64,000 nucleotides of DNA from Rhizorhapis sp036570425 (GTDB lineage: Bacteria > Pseudomonadota > Alphaproteobacteria > Sphingomonadales > Sphingomonadaceae), in NCBI GenBank assembly GCA_036570425.1, contig DATCYF010000009.1, positions 62,001 to 126,000 of the forward strand. The letters run 5' to 3'. The notes below the pieces were generated by a model. The model made no database searches. It was not told the origin of the DNA and was given only the letters and a program-made list of their open reading frames with translations. Within the stretch, counting starts at the first letter, position 1, and every line of letters starts with the position of its first letter. The position numbers and the translations under genes were made by a program. Of this stretch, positions 35,617 to 43,910 are shown in pieces.

Positions 35617-36312
35617 TCAGCCGGCGCGCTTCACTGGCAGCCCAACCACAGTGGCGCTTTCCTTCCTCTCATCTGATGGAAGACGAATGCTCGAAATGGC
35701 GAAATCGATACAGTCTTCGCGCCATTTTATAAGGGATTCCTGAAGCTCGAGATGCAGGCTCTCGATCAACGATGCGGTAGAACTGCTGACGAAACAGCCA
35801 CGCAGCATCAGCATCGTGGCAGTATAGAAAAATTCAGGATTGATCTCACTTCTGAATTCTCCCGAAGCTGCCCCCCGGTCCAGGAAATCCGCTACTCGCT
35901 CGATAATGACGGGTAGCAGGGAGCGTAACTTGTTTCGGCCTGAGATATGAGCGCCACAGTGGTAATCCTGATCCGTTGTAAACTTTATCAGGAAGGGCAT
36001 TTCCATATATTGATTGAAAATATGCCTGAAGAACATCCGTATGGCGCTCTCGGCTGACATGTCTTGGTAATCCTGTTCCAGCAACAGGCTGATTGCATGC
36101 TCCGCCGCATCCTCCAGGACCAGCTTGTATACTTCCTCCTTGGATTCGAAATAATAATAAAAAAGTTGTTTTGACACGCCCGCCCGACGAACGATCTGAT
36201 CTACGCGCGCGCCGTCAATTCCATGTTCGGTGAACTCTTCCAGTGCGGCTTCGATGATCCTCGTAGGGGCCCGTGTGATTGATGAGGCACGTTCCGCAAC
36301 CGTCTTGACCAT
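35617..36312 (-). CDS. TetR family transcriptional regulator
   Basis: This is a 231-residue TetR-type protein. The HTH is VDQIVRRAGVSKQLFYYYFESKE (residues ~38-60), and the ligand-binding half contains DRGAASGEFRSEINPEFFY. It resembles the regulator at 20129-20773, suggesting that two related repressors bracket one catabolic cluster. It is convergent with the SDR gene (25 bp apart) and transcribed towards the cluster from outside. AGAGGGTGAAAT lies just before the ATG. Confidence 0.9.
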   Translation of the reverse strand: MVKTVAERASSITRAPTRIIEAALEEFTEHGIDGARVDQIVRRAGVSKQLFYYYFESKEEVYKLVLEDAAEHAISLLLEQDYQDMSAESAIRMFFRHIFNQYMEMPFLIKFTTDQDYHCGAHISGRNKLRSLLPVIIERVADFLDRGAASGEFRSEINPEFFYTATMLMLRGCFVSSSTASLIESLHLELQESLIKWREDCIDFAISSIRLPSDERKESATVVGLPVKRAG

Positions 36313-36625
36313 ATTTCACCCTCTTTCGTCGGCCAAACAAGCGGGCATTGGCAGCCCGCAAGTTCAAGCGCATGTATCGAGTTGCTGGTCTAATCGGAAA
36401 GTCAGTAAGCAGGCGTGCATGGTGTAGAGACCATATGCATCTTCAAACGCCGCCCCTTCCAGCAAGCACCTCTCGTGCCGATATGCTTCGGCTGAACAGG
36501 GAGACTGCGGTACTCCTGCTGGCCTGTCAATCGGGCATTCGGCTAAGTTCCCGCTTGGAGAACAAGCCCAGCAGTACGCTGAAAGTGCGCGCGTCAGGTG
36601 TCGAACATAACCGCTGAGGCAAAAG
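36313..36625. other. Intergenic region left of the island
   Basis: This is 313 bp between the TetR gene and the attL repeat. It should correspond to the sequence that originally followed the tRNA-Lys gene before insertion. One open frame (36348-36617) has no protein-like character and no ribosome site. No RNA gene or repeat was recognised. Confidence 0.5.
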
Positions 36626-36672
36626 TGGTGAGCCCTGCTGGATTCGAACCAGCGACCTACTGATTAAAAGTC
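36626..36672 (-). repeat. attL: 47-bp copy of the tRNA-Lys 3' part
   Basis: The sequence is identical to 50296-50342. It covers the CCA end, acceptor 3' strand, T arm, variable region and anticodon loop of tRNA-Lys, then diverges (GCAG here, AGTT in the intact gene). It cannot fold as a whole tRNA. Confidence 0.93.
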
Positions 36673-36677
36673 GCAGA

Positions 36678-36695
36678 CTCAGAGGAAAATCTGAG
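36678..36695. repeat. Short inverted repeat next to attL
   Basis: The arms CTCAGA and TCTGAG flank GGAAAA, starting 6 bp inside the island. The place is right for a recombinase or excisionase binding site. This is a weak call. Confidence 0.3.
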
Positions 36696-36811
36696 GAAAT
36701 AAAGGCCAATCGTGGTCCGCAAGACAGTGTTTTTACGACATTTAGGTCAACCTGAGCCGCTCTGTGGGAGCGCGTTTTCGGTGCTCAGGCCTGTACTTTT
36801 CGGAGATCTAA

Positions 36812-37921
36812 ATGGCTGTCTTGAATTTGACGGAAGCCCGCATCCGTGAGCTTCCCATGGGATCGGGTATTCATCGCGACGAGCAGGTGAAGGGGCTGAT
36901 GGTGATCTGCCACGCCTCCACAAAGACCTATGCCGTCCAAGGGGACGTGCGCCGGAACGGGCGGCACATCCGCACCGTCCGCGTAAAGATTGACCGATGC
37001 GACCGGATCGGTCTGCGCGAGGCCCGCAATCGGGCGAAGGCGCTGATGAGCCAGATCCAGTCGGGCGTTGATCCGACGGCGGGACCGGCCGAGAGCGGAA
37101 TTACGCTGAAGCAGGCACTGGACGCCCACCTGTCCGAGAAGGCCTATAGCCCACGCACGGTGGACGGGTACCGATACCACCTTGACCATTATCTTATGAA
37201 GTTCCGTAATCGGGCCGTGACGGACATTTCGCGGCAGGAGGTGCGCGATTTATTCGGCAGCCTCAAGCGCAAGCACGGAGAGACGACAGCCGCGAGCGTG
37301 ATGCGGACATTGCGGGCTTCCATCAACACGGCCATGCGTATCGACGAGACAATCGGCGGCAATCCGGTCGCTGCGTTGCGCGTACCTTCGACGAAGCGCC
37401 GAGAGGTCGCTGCGCTCGACCTAGAAGCGTGGTGGCGGGACGTAGAGGAACTTACTCCGGTCCGTCGCGACCTCCATATTGCCATGATGCTGTCCGGCGC
37501 ACGCCGCTCATCGCTGCTCCAAGTTCGGCGGGACGATGTGGACCTCGATAGGGCAGTGCTGACGTTTCGCCACATGAAGACGGGCGGGCAAATGCTGTTC
37601 CCGATGGGAACGCGCCTGGCCGAGCGGCTGCGGGCGAGGATGGAAGCCGATCTGCCCGTAGGCAACGAATGGCTGTGGCCGTCGGCTACGAGCAGATCGG
37701 GCCATATAGAAGAGCCGAAGGAGAATGGCCTGCCGAGTCCGCATGAGTATCGCCATCACGCGCGCACGTTGTTCATCGCAAGCGGTGTGCCTTACGCGGA
37801 GAGCGCCCTGCTTCTCGGACAGAAGCTGCCCGGCGCGTCAGGCGGATACGTCCACGCTGAACACCTCGTCGAACATCTTCGGCATCATTCTCAGGCCTTG
37901 GAAGACCTGGTTTGTCGCTGA
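36812..37921 (+). CDS. int: Tyrosine-type site-specific integrase
   Basis: This 369-residue recombinase has three parts. An N-terminal arm-binding domain (residues ~1-85) is followed by a SAM-like core-binding domain (~95-185, DAHLSEKAYSPRTVDGYRYH). The catalytic domain has R231 in SGARRSSLL, a Lys in the HMKTGGQ hairpin, H311-x2-R314 in HEYRHH, and the nucleophile Y346 in GGYVHAE. It should integrate and excise the island at tRNA-Lys. It lies 139 bp from attL, transcribed inward. CGGAGATC precedes the ATG. Confidence 0.95.
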   Translation: MAVLNLTEARIRELPMGSGIHRDEQVKGLMVICHASTKTYAVQGDVRRNGRHIRTVRVKIDRCDRIGLREARNRAKALMSQIQSGVDPTAGPAESGITLKQALDAHLSEKAYSPRTVDGYRYHLDHYLMKFRNRAVTDISRQEVRDLFGSLKRKHGETTAASVMRTLRASINTAMRIDETIGGNPVAALRVPSTKRREVAALDLEAWWRDVEELTPVRRDLHIAMMLSGARRSSLLQVRRDDVDLDRAVLTFRHMKTGGQMLFPMGTRLAERLRARMEADLPVGNEWLWPSATSRSGHIEEPKENGLPSPHEYRHHARTLFIASGVPYAESALLLGQKLPGASGGYVHAEHLVEHLRHHSQALEDLVCR

Positions 37922-38120
37922 AACGCCCGCGAGTTTTGGGTGGGGTATTCCCCGAAAAAAAATTTGTCGGGCGTAGAAACGTTGATCCCTTTGTAAGCTG
38001 ATGTGAGTTAATCAGGGTCTGCGCGTTGAGGGATCCCGTTGGGCACGCGCAGCGGTCGCCGGCCTGCCCCTGTTTGCAAGAAGAGTCCGGCAATCAACTT
38101 TGAACAAAAGGAGATTGCAG

Positions 38121-38366
38121 GTGCAATTTGACTCGATCGACATGATCGAGGGCGCGGTTCGTCGCGTCCTCGACACCCAAAAGACCAGTCCGTGGCTCGA
38201 CAGCGGAGCCGCAGCCGAATACCTCAGCTGCACGGCTGGTACGATGAAAACCTGGTGCTCGCGCGGCGAGGGCCCACGTTACCACATCATTCAGCAGAAG
38301 CTCGTGCGCTATCATGTGGATGACTTGGATGCGTTTGTTCGCGGGAGGTCGTGCGATGAGCTATAA
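38121..38366 (+). CDS. AlpA/excisionase-like HTH DNA-binding protein
   Basis: This is 81 residues with a winged-helix/HTH motif: WLDSGAAAEYLSCTAGTMKTW, then RGEGPRYHIIQQKLVRYHVDDLDAFV. This is the pattern of helix_turn_helix_17/AlpA proteins that act as excisionases or activators in P4-like elements. The start is GTG at 38121, with AAGGAGA at 38108-38114. It overlaps the primase gene by 11 bp, so the two are translationally coupled and probably form an early replication operon. Confidence 0.82.
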   Translation: MQFDSIDMIEGAVRRVLDTQKTSPWLDSGAAAEYLSCTAGTMKTWCSRGEGPRYHIIQQKLVRYHVDDLDAFVRGRSCDEL

Positions 38367-40656
38367 TGAGATGGGAAACGGGCGCACCGGGAAGAGCGGT
38401 GCGCCCGAGATTGAAGAGCTTGGAATGGGCAGCTTCGGTATTGTTGATACCGTTGCCGCCTCCCGCAAGGTGCCCTCGTTCAAGCCCGAGCAGCTGGAAG
38501 CCTTCGGGGGCACCGGTTATGAGCTTATTCCGCTGAATGCGTGGGATGCCTTGAGCAAGGATGGTCGCAAGATCGGCAAGGCACCCGGCAAGGGATGGCG
38601 TATCGTCGATCCGATGACGATCGATGATGCCGCACAGGCGATGGCGGAGCGGCGGAACGTCGGCGTAAGGCTGCGGCTGTGCGACCTCGTCGTTGACGTC
38701 GACCCAAGGAACTTCGACGATGGCGACGATCCGGTGAAGCGACTGGAGGAGCTCCTCGGCCGCTCGCTTGACGCGTGGCCGACCGTCATGACCGGTTCGG
38801 GCGGTCGCCACCATTATATGATCGTGCCCGAGGGCTTCCTAGCGATGGACAGCGTGGCGGACTTTCCGGGCATCGAGTTCAAGGGACATGGCCGCCAGGT
38901 CGTCGCGCCTGGCTCGTCGCATCCGAACACCGGCAAGCCCTACGTCTGGATTGCCGACGAGTTCGCCCCTTCGATCTCCGAGGCCCGGATGGCACCGGAC
39001 GTGCTGATCGAGCTCATACGGCGCCCCGAGAGGGCCTCGATGACTGAGGCGGGCGCATACAGCCCCGACGAACTTGCCGAGATGCTGACCGGCTTGAATT
39101 CCGAGGATTATCGCGATCACGACAAGTGGGTGGGAGTCATGATGGCCTGCCACGACGCCACTGCGGGAGACGGCCGGGAAGAGTTTATCGCCTGGTCCAC
39201 GTCTGACCCCCAGTATGCAGCCGACGCATGGATCATCGGTCGCCGCTGGGATAGCCTCCACGCGGGCAAGGTTGGTCAACGTGTCACGGTGAAGACGCTG
39301 TACAAGCACTTGCACGACGCAGGCAGAGGCGAGTTGATCCCGCGGGTGAGCCCGGCGGAGGACTTCGCTGAAGACTTGGACGATGAGACCGTTGAGCGGG
39401 TCACCACCGAGGATCCGGTCGGCTGCTTGCCGGACAGATGGGTGTGGGTGACGAAGGCGGAGCAGTTCATCGGCCGCAGCGACTGCCAGAGGCTTAGCCC
39501 CTTCCAGTTCAAGTCCCATCACCAGCACCTGTGGACCGGCGACATCTTGGGCGCGGTCTGGAGTGGGAAGCTGCCGATCCGCAAGTTCGCGGGCTGCGTC
39601 TACGTCCCCGGCCAAGGCGAGGTCATCTCGGGCGGCAAATGGGGCGGCCGCTACAACACTTGGCGCAAGGGCGGTGTGGAGCCAAAGCGGAATGACGAAT
39701 TGGCCCAAGTCTTCATCGACCACATGGCATACCTGCTGCCCCACGAGACCGAACGTGGGTTCGCCTTGGACTACCTCTCGTTCTTGGTCGGCGACGAGTT
39801 CGTGAAGGTCCACTTCGCCCTGCTACTCCAAGGCGCTCCCGGTACGGGCAAGAGCTTCCTAGGGGCAGTCGCCGAGCAAATGATCGGTATTCGCAACACG
39901 CGCATGGTTAAAAGCCAAGAGCTGACTAAGGAGTTCACCAGCTGGCAAGAGGATCGGCAACTCGCCGTCGTCGAGGAGATCATGGCCCGCGGCCGCATTG
40001 AGCTGGTGAACGAGCTTAAGACGGTCATCACGGGCGATGTGCTTCGCATCCGGCGGATGCGCACGGACACCTACGAGGTGCCTAACGGCCTCAACTTGCT
40101 GTGCTTCACCAATCATGAGAATGCCGTGCCTATCGAGCAGGGAGACCGTCGGTGGCTGACATTGTTCTCCCCCGCCAAGGCGAGGGAGCCCGCTTACTAT
40201 GGACGGTTGTTCGACCTGCTGAAAAGCGATGACTTCGCTGCCGCCGTAAAGTGGATGCTCCAGAACCGGGCGGTTGGCCTTGAGCCAAAGGGCATGGCTC
40301 CCATGACGAAGGGCAAGTCTGAGATGCGCCGCCGCAGCCTAGGTGAGGTCGAGCAATACCTCAACGAGCTTCTTGAGGAGCACTCACTGCCGTTCGACTT
40401 CGACCTGGTTCGGATCAATGACGTCTGGAATTTTGTGAAGTCCGACTTCAAGGGAGTGCGCGATCTCCGCAGTCGAGTCATCGAGTGGCTCAAGGGCGCC
40501 GGCGCGCAGCAGCAAGGCCGCTACACAAAGCAGGATGGGACCGGCCGCTCCTCCATGACGCTCTGGTCCCTGCGCGACCATGAGAGCTGGGCGCAGAAGG
40601 GGCCAGCCGGCAGGGCCGACGCCTGGCTGGCCTTTCACGGCTCGGCAGACGGCTGA
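38356..40656 (+). CDS. Primase-polymerase / D5-type helicase (P4-like replication protein)
   Basis: This 766-residue protein has two activities. The N-terminal ~200 residues are a bifunctional primase-polymerase, with LVVDVDPRNFDDGDD and VMTGSGGRHHYMIVPEG carrying the metal Asp pair and the SxH-type motif. The C-terminal part is a D5/SF3-like helicase. It has a Walker A GAPGTGKSFLG starting at residue 493, a Walker B-like AVVEEIMARG, and a sensor region GLNLLCFTNHENAVPIEQGDRRW. It probably initiates and unwinds its own origin. The GGTAGACA iteron field directly downstream is a likely binding target. The ATG at 38356 has GGAGG 7 bp upstream. Confidence 0.92.
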   Translation: MSYNEMGNGRTGKSGAPEIEELGMGSFGIVDTVAASRKVPSFKPEQLEAFGGTGYELIPLNAWDALSKDGRKIGKAPGKGWRIVDPMTIDDAAQAMAERRNVGVRLRLCDLVVDVDPRNFDDGDDPVKRLEELLGRSLDAWPTVMTGSGGRHHYMIVPEGFLAMDSVADFPGIEFKGHGRQVVAPGSSHPNTGKPYVWIADEFAPSISEARMAPDVLIELIRRPERASMTEAGAYSPDELAEMLTGLNSEDYRDHDKWVGVMMACHDATAGDGREEFIAWSTSDPQYAADAWIIGRRWDSLHAGKVGQRVTVKTLYKHLHDAGRGELIPRVSPAEDFAEDLDDETVERVTTEDPVGCLPDRWVWVTKAEQFIGRSDCQRLSPFQFKSHHQHLWTGDILGAVWSGKLPIRKFAGCVYVPGQGEVISGGKWGGRYNTWRKGGVEPKRNDELAQVFIDHMAYLLPHETERGFALDYLSFLVGDEFVKVHFALLLQGAPGTGKSFLGAVAEQMIGIRNTRMVKSQELTKEFTSWQEDRQLAVVEEIMARGRIELVNELKTVITGDVLRIRRMRTDTYEVPNGLNLLCFTNHENAVPIEQGDRRWLTLFSPAKAREPAYYGRLFDLLKSDDFAAAVKWMLQNRAVGLEPKGMAPMTKGKSEMRRRSLGEVEQYLNELLEEHSLPFDFDLVRINDVWNFVKSDFKGVRDLRSRVIEWLKGAGAQQQGRYTKQDGTGRSSMTLWSLRDHESWAQKGPAGRADAWLAFHGSADG

Positions 40657-40737
40657 CCGGGCCTGGGTGACTGTGGGCGTCGATGCGCGGCATCGGCGCC
40701 CTTTCCCCTATGTGCAAGGATCCGTTTTCCGCGGACA

Positions 40738-40998
40738 GGTAGACATGCACCTTCCACTGGCGATCCGCTGTTGAGGGTAGACAGGTGGCCGGGTAGACGA
40801 GCGGGTAGTCGCGAGTCCCTGCCTACCGTCAGAACCTTAGATTTCCTACGTTTTTGGCCTGGTAGACAGGGTAGACAGGGTAGACAGGCACTTTTTCAAA
40901 TTAGAGTAAGGATAGCTATATTGCTACGGATGTGGAAATCCCCGTTCCGTAGGCACTGTACAGAGTATAGTGATAAAGCAGGCGTCTACCTGTCTACC
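40738..40998. repeat. Iteron field with GGTAGACA repeats (candidate replication origin)
   Basis: Copies of GGTAGACA on the plus strand lie at 40738-40745 and 40776-40783, with near-copies at 40792 (GGTAGACG) and 40804 (GGTAGTC). Three perfect 9-bp tandem units (GGTAGACAG) occupy 40861-40887. Inverted copies follow at 40984-40990 and 40991-40998. An AT-rich stretch (about 40889-40926) lies between the direct and inverted groups. Iterons around an AT-rich segment just after a P4-type replication gene are what an origin looks like. Phage P4 alpha protein binds comparable short repeats. Confidence 0.72.
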
Positions 40999-41169
40999 TT
41001 GGCAGAGGCGTGCCCGGCTGGGAGAGAAGCTGCCTTCCCATGGAGATCGGAGAGCGCCGTCTTCGCGGAACGCCTTCAAGGCTGAAGGCCTCTGCAGGTG
41101 AACACTGGTCAACAAAACCGCGATACCCGCTGCATAAAACGCGCGTGATGAGTGTCGTGCGAAGCCCCT

Positions 41170-41184
41170 CTGATCATTGATCAG
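41170..41184. promoter_or_regulatory. Perfect inverted repeat before the terminase genes
   Basis: CTGATCA-t-TGATCAG is a perfect 15-bp palindrome just ahead of an AGGAGG sequence (41183-41188) and 38 bp before the small terminase start. It could be an operator for the packaging genes. Confidence 0.4.
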
Positions 41185-41221
41185 GAGGTCTTGGTAGTGG
41201 AAATCCAAAGGAAACAAGGCG

Positions 41222-41686
41222 TTGAGCGCAAGCCATGATAATGAACACTGTGCCGAACACCGCGGATCGACTGCGGTGCTGGCGGGGAGAGGCCCCGGCC
41301 AGCCCAAATACGTGATCCCAGAGGAGCACGTGCCGAAGGTGCTGGAAGCCTGCCGCAAGGGGGCTTCCGAGGTCTCCATTGCCCGCGCCCTGCACATCAA
41401 TTACCGCACCTGGTGCCGTGTGCGAACCGAAGATGAGCGCGTAGCCGCGGCTTTGGCAGAGAGCCGGAAACTTGAAGAAGACGAACTTGTAACGCTTCTG
41501 ATGGACAAGGCGCGAGCTGGTGACACCACATCCATCATCTTTGCCCTCAAGGGCCGCCACGGATATCGGGATCAGGGAGCACCGCAAGGCGGCGGCGAGC
41601 AGCGCGTTAACATCCAGATCAACCTCCCGGCCGCCCAACCCAGCATGGATGCTTATATGAAGTCCATTGATGGAACAGCGTCATGA
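41222..41686 (+). CDS. Terminase small subunit-like DNA-binding protein
   Basis: This is about 154 residues. The N-terminal half has an HTH: PKVLEACRKGASEVSIARAL followed by INYRTWCRVRTEDERVAAAL. The C-terminal half has an acidic/helical region and a Gln/Pro tail. Position (4-bp ATGA overlap with the large terminase) and the helix-turn-helix suggest the DNA-recognition subunit of a packaging motor. The start is uncertain: TTG at 41222 is the longest option, and AAAGGAAA precedes it. The strong AGGAGG at 41183 instead serves a 13-codon frame from GTG 41197 that overlaps this start. Confidence 0.68.
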   Translation: MSASHDNEHCAEHRGSTAVLAGRGPGQPKYVIPEEHVPKVLEACRKGASEVSIARALHINYRTWCRVRTEDERVAAALAESRKLEEDELVTLLMDKARAGDTTSIIFALKGRHGYRDQGAPQGGGEQRVNIQINLPAAQPSMDAYMKSIDGTAS

Positions 41687-43038
41687 ACGAGGTGATGGAG
41701 CCCACCTCCTATCAATCGCGTGTTCTTAGCGTACCTGAGGACGTAGACCTATTTCTAGGCGGTGGACGCGGTGGCGGAAAGTCTCATTGCAAGGCACTGC
41801 TCATCCTGCGCCATGTCGAGCAGCACAAGGAAAAGGCGCGTGTTCTTTATGTGCGTCGGACCTATAAAGGTCTTGCCGATTTCGAACTCGTGCTGCGCAC
41901 GCTCTTTTCGGCGGCCTATGGCGCTGCTGCTTCCTACAATGCCACCGAGCACGTTTTCAGGTTGCCATATGGATACGTGGAATTGGCGCAGGTCGATAAC
42001 CCAGGCGCATACGACAAAGTGCAGGGCAGAAGCTTTACACTGATCATGGTGGACGAGGTCACGCAATGGGGTGATCCGTTCGTTATCGATATGCTCCGAT
42101 CCAACCTGCGCGGACCAAAGGACATGCCGCTGCGCACTGTGTACGCTGGAAATCCAGGGGGCGTGGGGCACCAGTGGGTATCGTCCCGCTATGTCTTGCC
42201 TGCCCGTGCATGGGTGCCATTTACTACTGCGGCGGGCGGGCGTTGCGTCCATGCTCCCTCTACTTACCTGGATAATCCGCATCTCGATGCCGAGGATTAC
42301 CGGCGCCAGCTCAAAGCCGCTTGCGCCGGAGATGAAGAACTGTTTCGCGCATGGACCGAAGGCGACTGGTCTGTCGCGCGCGGCGCATTTTTTGCGGGGT
42401 GCCTGTCACCGGAACGCTGCGCCGTCGATCCCTGGAAAGCCATTCCGCCGGACTGGGAGAGCTGGCTTGCCCATGATTTCGGAACATCTTCGCCGTCCGC
42501 CACCTATGTTCTGGCGCGGTCGCCGGGTGCAACCGGGCCTGACGGTTTATTCTATCCCCACGGATCAATCGTGGTTCTGGATGAACTGGCCACCTCGCGA
42601 CCGAACCGTCCTACCGAGGGACTTGGCTGGACTGTGCCGCGCCTTGCCGAAGCAATTACGCAGATGTGTGGCCGCTGGGATATTCCACCAAGTGGCGCGG
42701 CAGATGACGCCATCTTCGCACGTTCACGGGGTATTGAGGCCGCCACGATAGCCGATGAATTTTCGCAGCAGGGCGTTACGTTCTGGCCTGCCGGCAAGGG
42801 TACCCGCAAGGCTGGCTGGGAGCGCATGCGTACGCTACTATCACAGGCAGGATCGCCAGATCGGCCTGGGCTGTATATATCGACGCGCTGCCGCTATGCA
42901 TGGGATACTCTTCCAACGCTGCCTCGTGATGCCCGCGACGTTGAGGACGTGGACAGCGATGCGCCAGATCATGCTGCCGATGCTATCCGGTATGGCATTA
43001 TCTTCGAGCCGCCGCGATGGACATGCCGCTCATTCTAA
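41683..43038 (+). CDS. Phage terminase large subunit
   Basis: This 451-residue packaging ATPase-nuclease has a Walker A GGGRGGGKSH at residues ~27-36. A Walker B follows in FTLIMVDEVTQWGDP, and then the coupling segment RTVYAGNPGGVGHQW. The C-terminal RNase H-like nuclease shows AHDFGTSSPSATYVL, IVVLDELATS and DAPDHAADAIRYG, carrying the acidic metal ligands. It cuts and packages DNA into a capsid. No portal, capsid or tail gene follows, so in this element it would have to use another phage's shell or be a relic. It overlaps the small subunit gene by 4 bp. Confidence 0.92.
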   Translation: MNEVMEPTSYQSRVLSVPEDVDLFLGGGRGGGKSHCKALLILRHVEQHKEKARVLYVRRTYKGLADFELVLRTLFSAAYGAAASYNATEHVFRLPYGYVELAQVDNPGAYDKVQGRSFTLIMVDEVTQWGDPFVIDMLRSNLRGPKDMPLRTVYAGNPGGVGHQWVSSRYVLPARAWVPFTTAAGGRCVHAPSTYLDNPHLDAEDYRRQLKAACAGDEELFRAWTEGDWSVARGAFFAGCLSPERCAVDPWKAIPPDWESWLAHDFGTSSPSATYVLARSPGATGPDGLFYPHGSIVVLDELATSRPNRPTEGLGWTVPRLAEAITQMCGRWDIPPSGAADDAIFARSRGIEAATIADEFSQQGVTFWPAGKGTRKAGWERMRTLLSQAGSPDRPGLYISTRCRYAWDTLPTLPRDARDVEDVDSDAPDHAADAIRYGIIFEPPRWTCRSF

Positions 43039-43424
43039 TCGGCGTAATGCCACAGCTTGAACTCTGGCGATTCTGATCTGATCCGCTTACGGACGGTTTC
43101 AATGGCCACACCCTCTTCGCGGGCTGCTTGGCGGATGCTGTGATATGTTTTCTTGTCCACTTTGACCCGTTTGCCATTGGTGAAAGAATCAACCTTCTTT
43201 TGGTCACGCAACGGCTTGAGAGCGAACGAAATCTGGTCGGCCTTCAGGCTGTAGGGCTTGCTGCGACTCGCTAAAAAGACTCGGATTGCTTGCATTGTTA
43301 CCCTCTCGCCCCTCTCAATCATGGCAAGAGCATGCCTTTGGATCGCGATCTTGCGGTTCGGCTCTTTCGGCTTTTGGTCAAGACCAAAATCACCATTTTG
43401 TCGTTTAGATTCAGCATCTTCCAT
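43035..43424 (-). CDS. Basic hypothetical protein in the island
   Basis: This is 129 residues, Lys/Arg-rich, with a C-terminal HTH-like section (YHSIRQAAREEGVAIETVRKRIRS). It probably binds DNA; the family is unknown. It is convergent with and overlaps the terminase stop by 4 bp. AAAGGA lies 6 bp before the ATG at 43424. A GGTAGACA identical to the iteron core sits just upstream (43437-43444) in the promoter region. That suggests, weakly, that the replication protein may regulate it. Confidence 0.65.
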   Translation of the reverse strand: MEDAESKRQNGDFGLDQKPKEPNRKIAIQRHALAMIERGERVTMQAIRVFLASRSKPYSLKADQISFALKPLRDQKKVDSFTNGKRVKVDKKTYHSIRQAAREEGVAIETVRKRIRSESPEFKLWHYAD

Positions 43425-43547
43425 ATGCTGTCCTTTGGTAGACACTTTTGATCATTATTTGACACCTTAGGGCAAATAGTGGTTGGACTCAAGCAAAGAT
43501 GCGCAGATGTGGTTCTCCAGCAGCAAGTCCGCTGCGGAGTAAATTTC

Positions 43548-43910
43548 ATGAGTAATAAATCTAAAGAAGAAACTGACTGTTATATTAACTTTAATACAGC
43601 AGACGGTCAGATCCTGAAGTACACATTGGAGGGATACGTTGAGAATGTATATGTAAGTACACGAGATGCGAGAGATGCATTAATCGATATGTACGACATT
43701 TGTATTGAAACTAACCCGTATTCAGATGCTGCTAAACAGATACTTATATTAGCAGCATTTATAAATATCTATAATAAATCAAGAATGAAACCTGCACATA
43801 TTGTACGCTGGATAAGTCGATGGCCGGAGGGCGAGAAAGCTATGCGCGACTATATCGAGGAGGCGGATCGTTCTAGCTCAGAGTGGAACCGCGGGAGTGT
43901 GTCGGCATGA
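43548..43910 (+). CDS. AT-rich hypothetical protein in the island
   Basis: This is a 120-residue soluble protein with many Asn, Ile, Tyr and Lys residues (CYINFNTADGQILKYTLEGYV near the start). The codon use is clearly more AT-rich than in neighbouring genes, pointing to a different recent origin. GGAG at 43536-43539 precedes the ATG. No family is recognised. The next gene starts inside its stop codon. Confidence 0.62.
   Translation: MSNKSKEETDCYINFNTADGQILKYTLEGYVENVYVSTRDARDALIDMYDICIETNPYSDAAKQILILAAFINIYNKSRMKPAHIVRWISRWPEGEKAMRDYIEEADRSSSEWNRGSVSA

Noticed and set aside
36348..36617. 89-codon open frame between the TetR gene and attL
   Set aside because: No recognisable protein character or ribosome site; most likely noncoding flank of the old tRNA-Lys locus.
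36626..36672. A second tRNA-Lys gene at the left end of the island
   Set aside because: Only the 3' 47 nt are present; the 5' acceptor strand, D arm and 5' half of the anticodon stem are replaced by island sequence, so it is an attachment-site remnant.
40580..40774. Small open frame over the end of the primase-helicase gene
   Set aside because: It is an overlapping alternative frame that runs into the iteron field, with no ribosome site.
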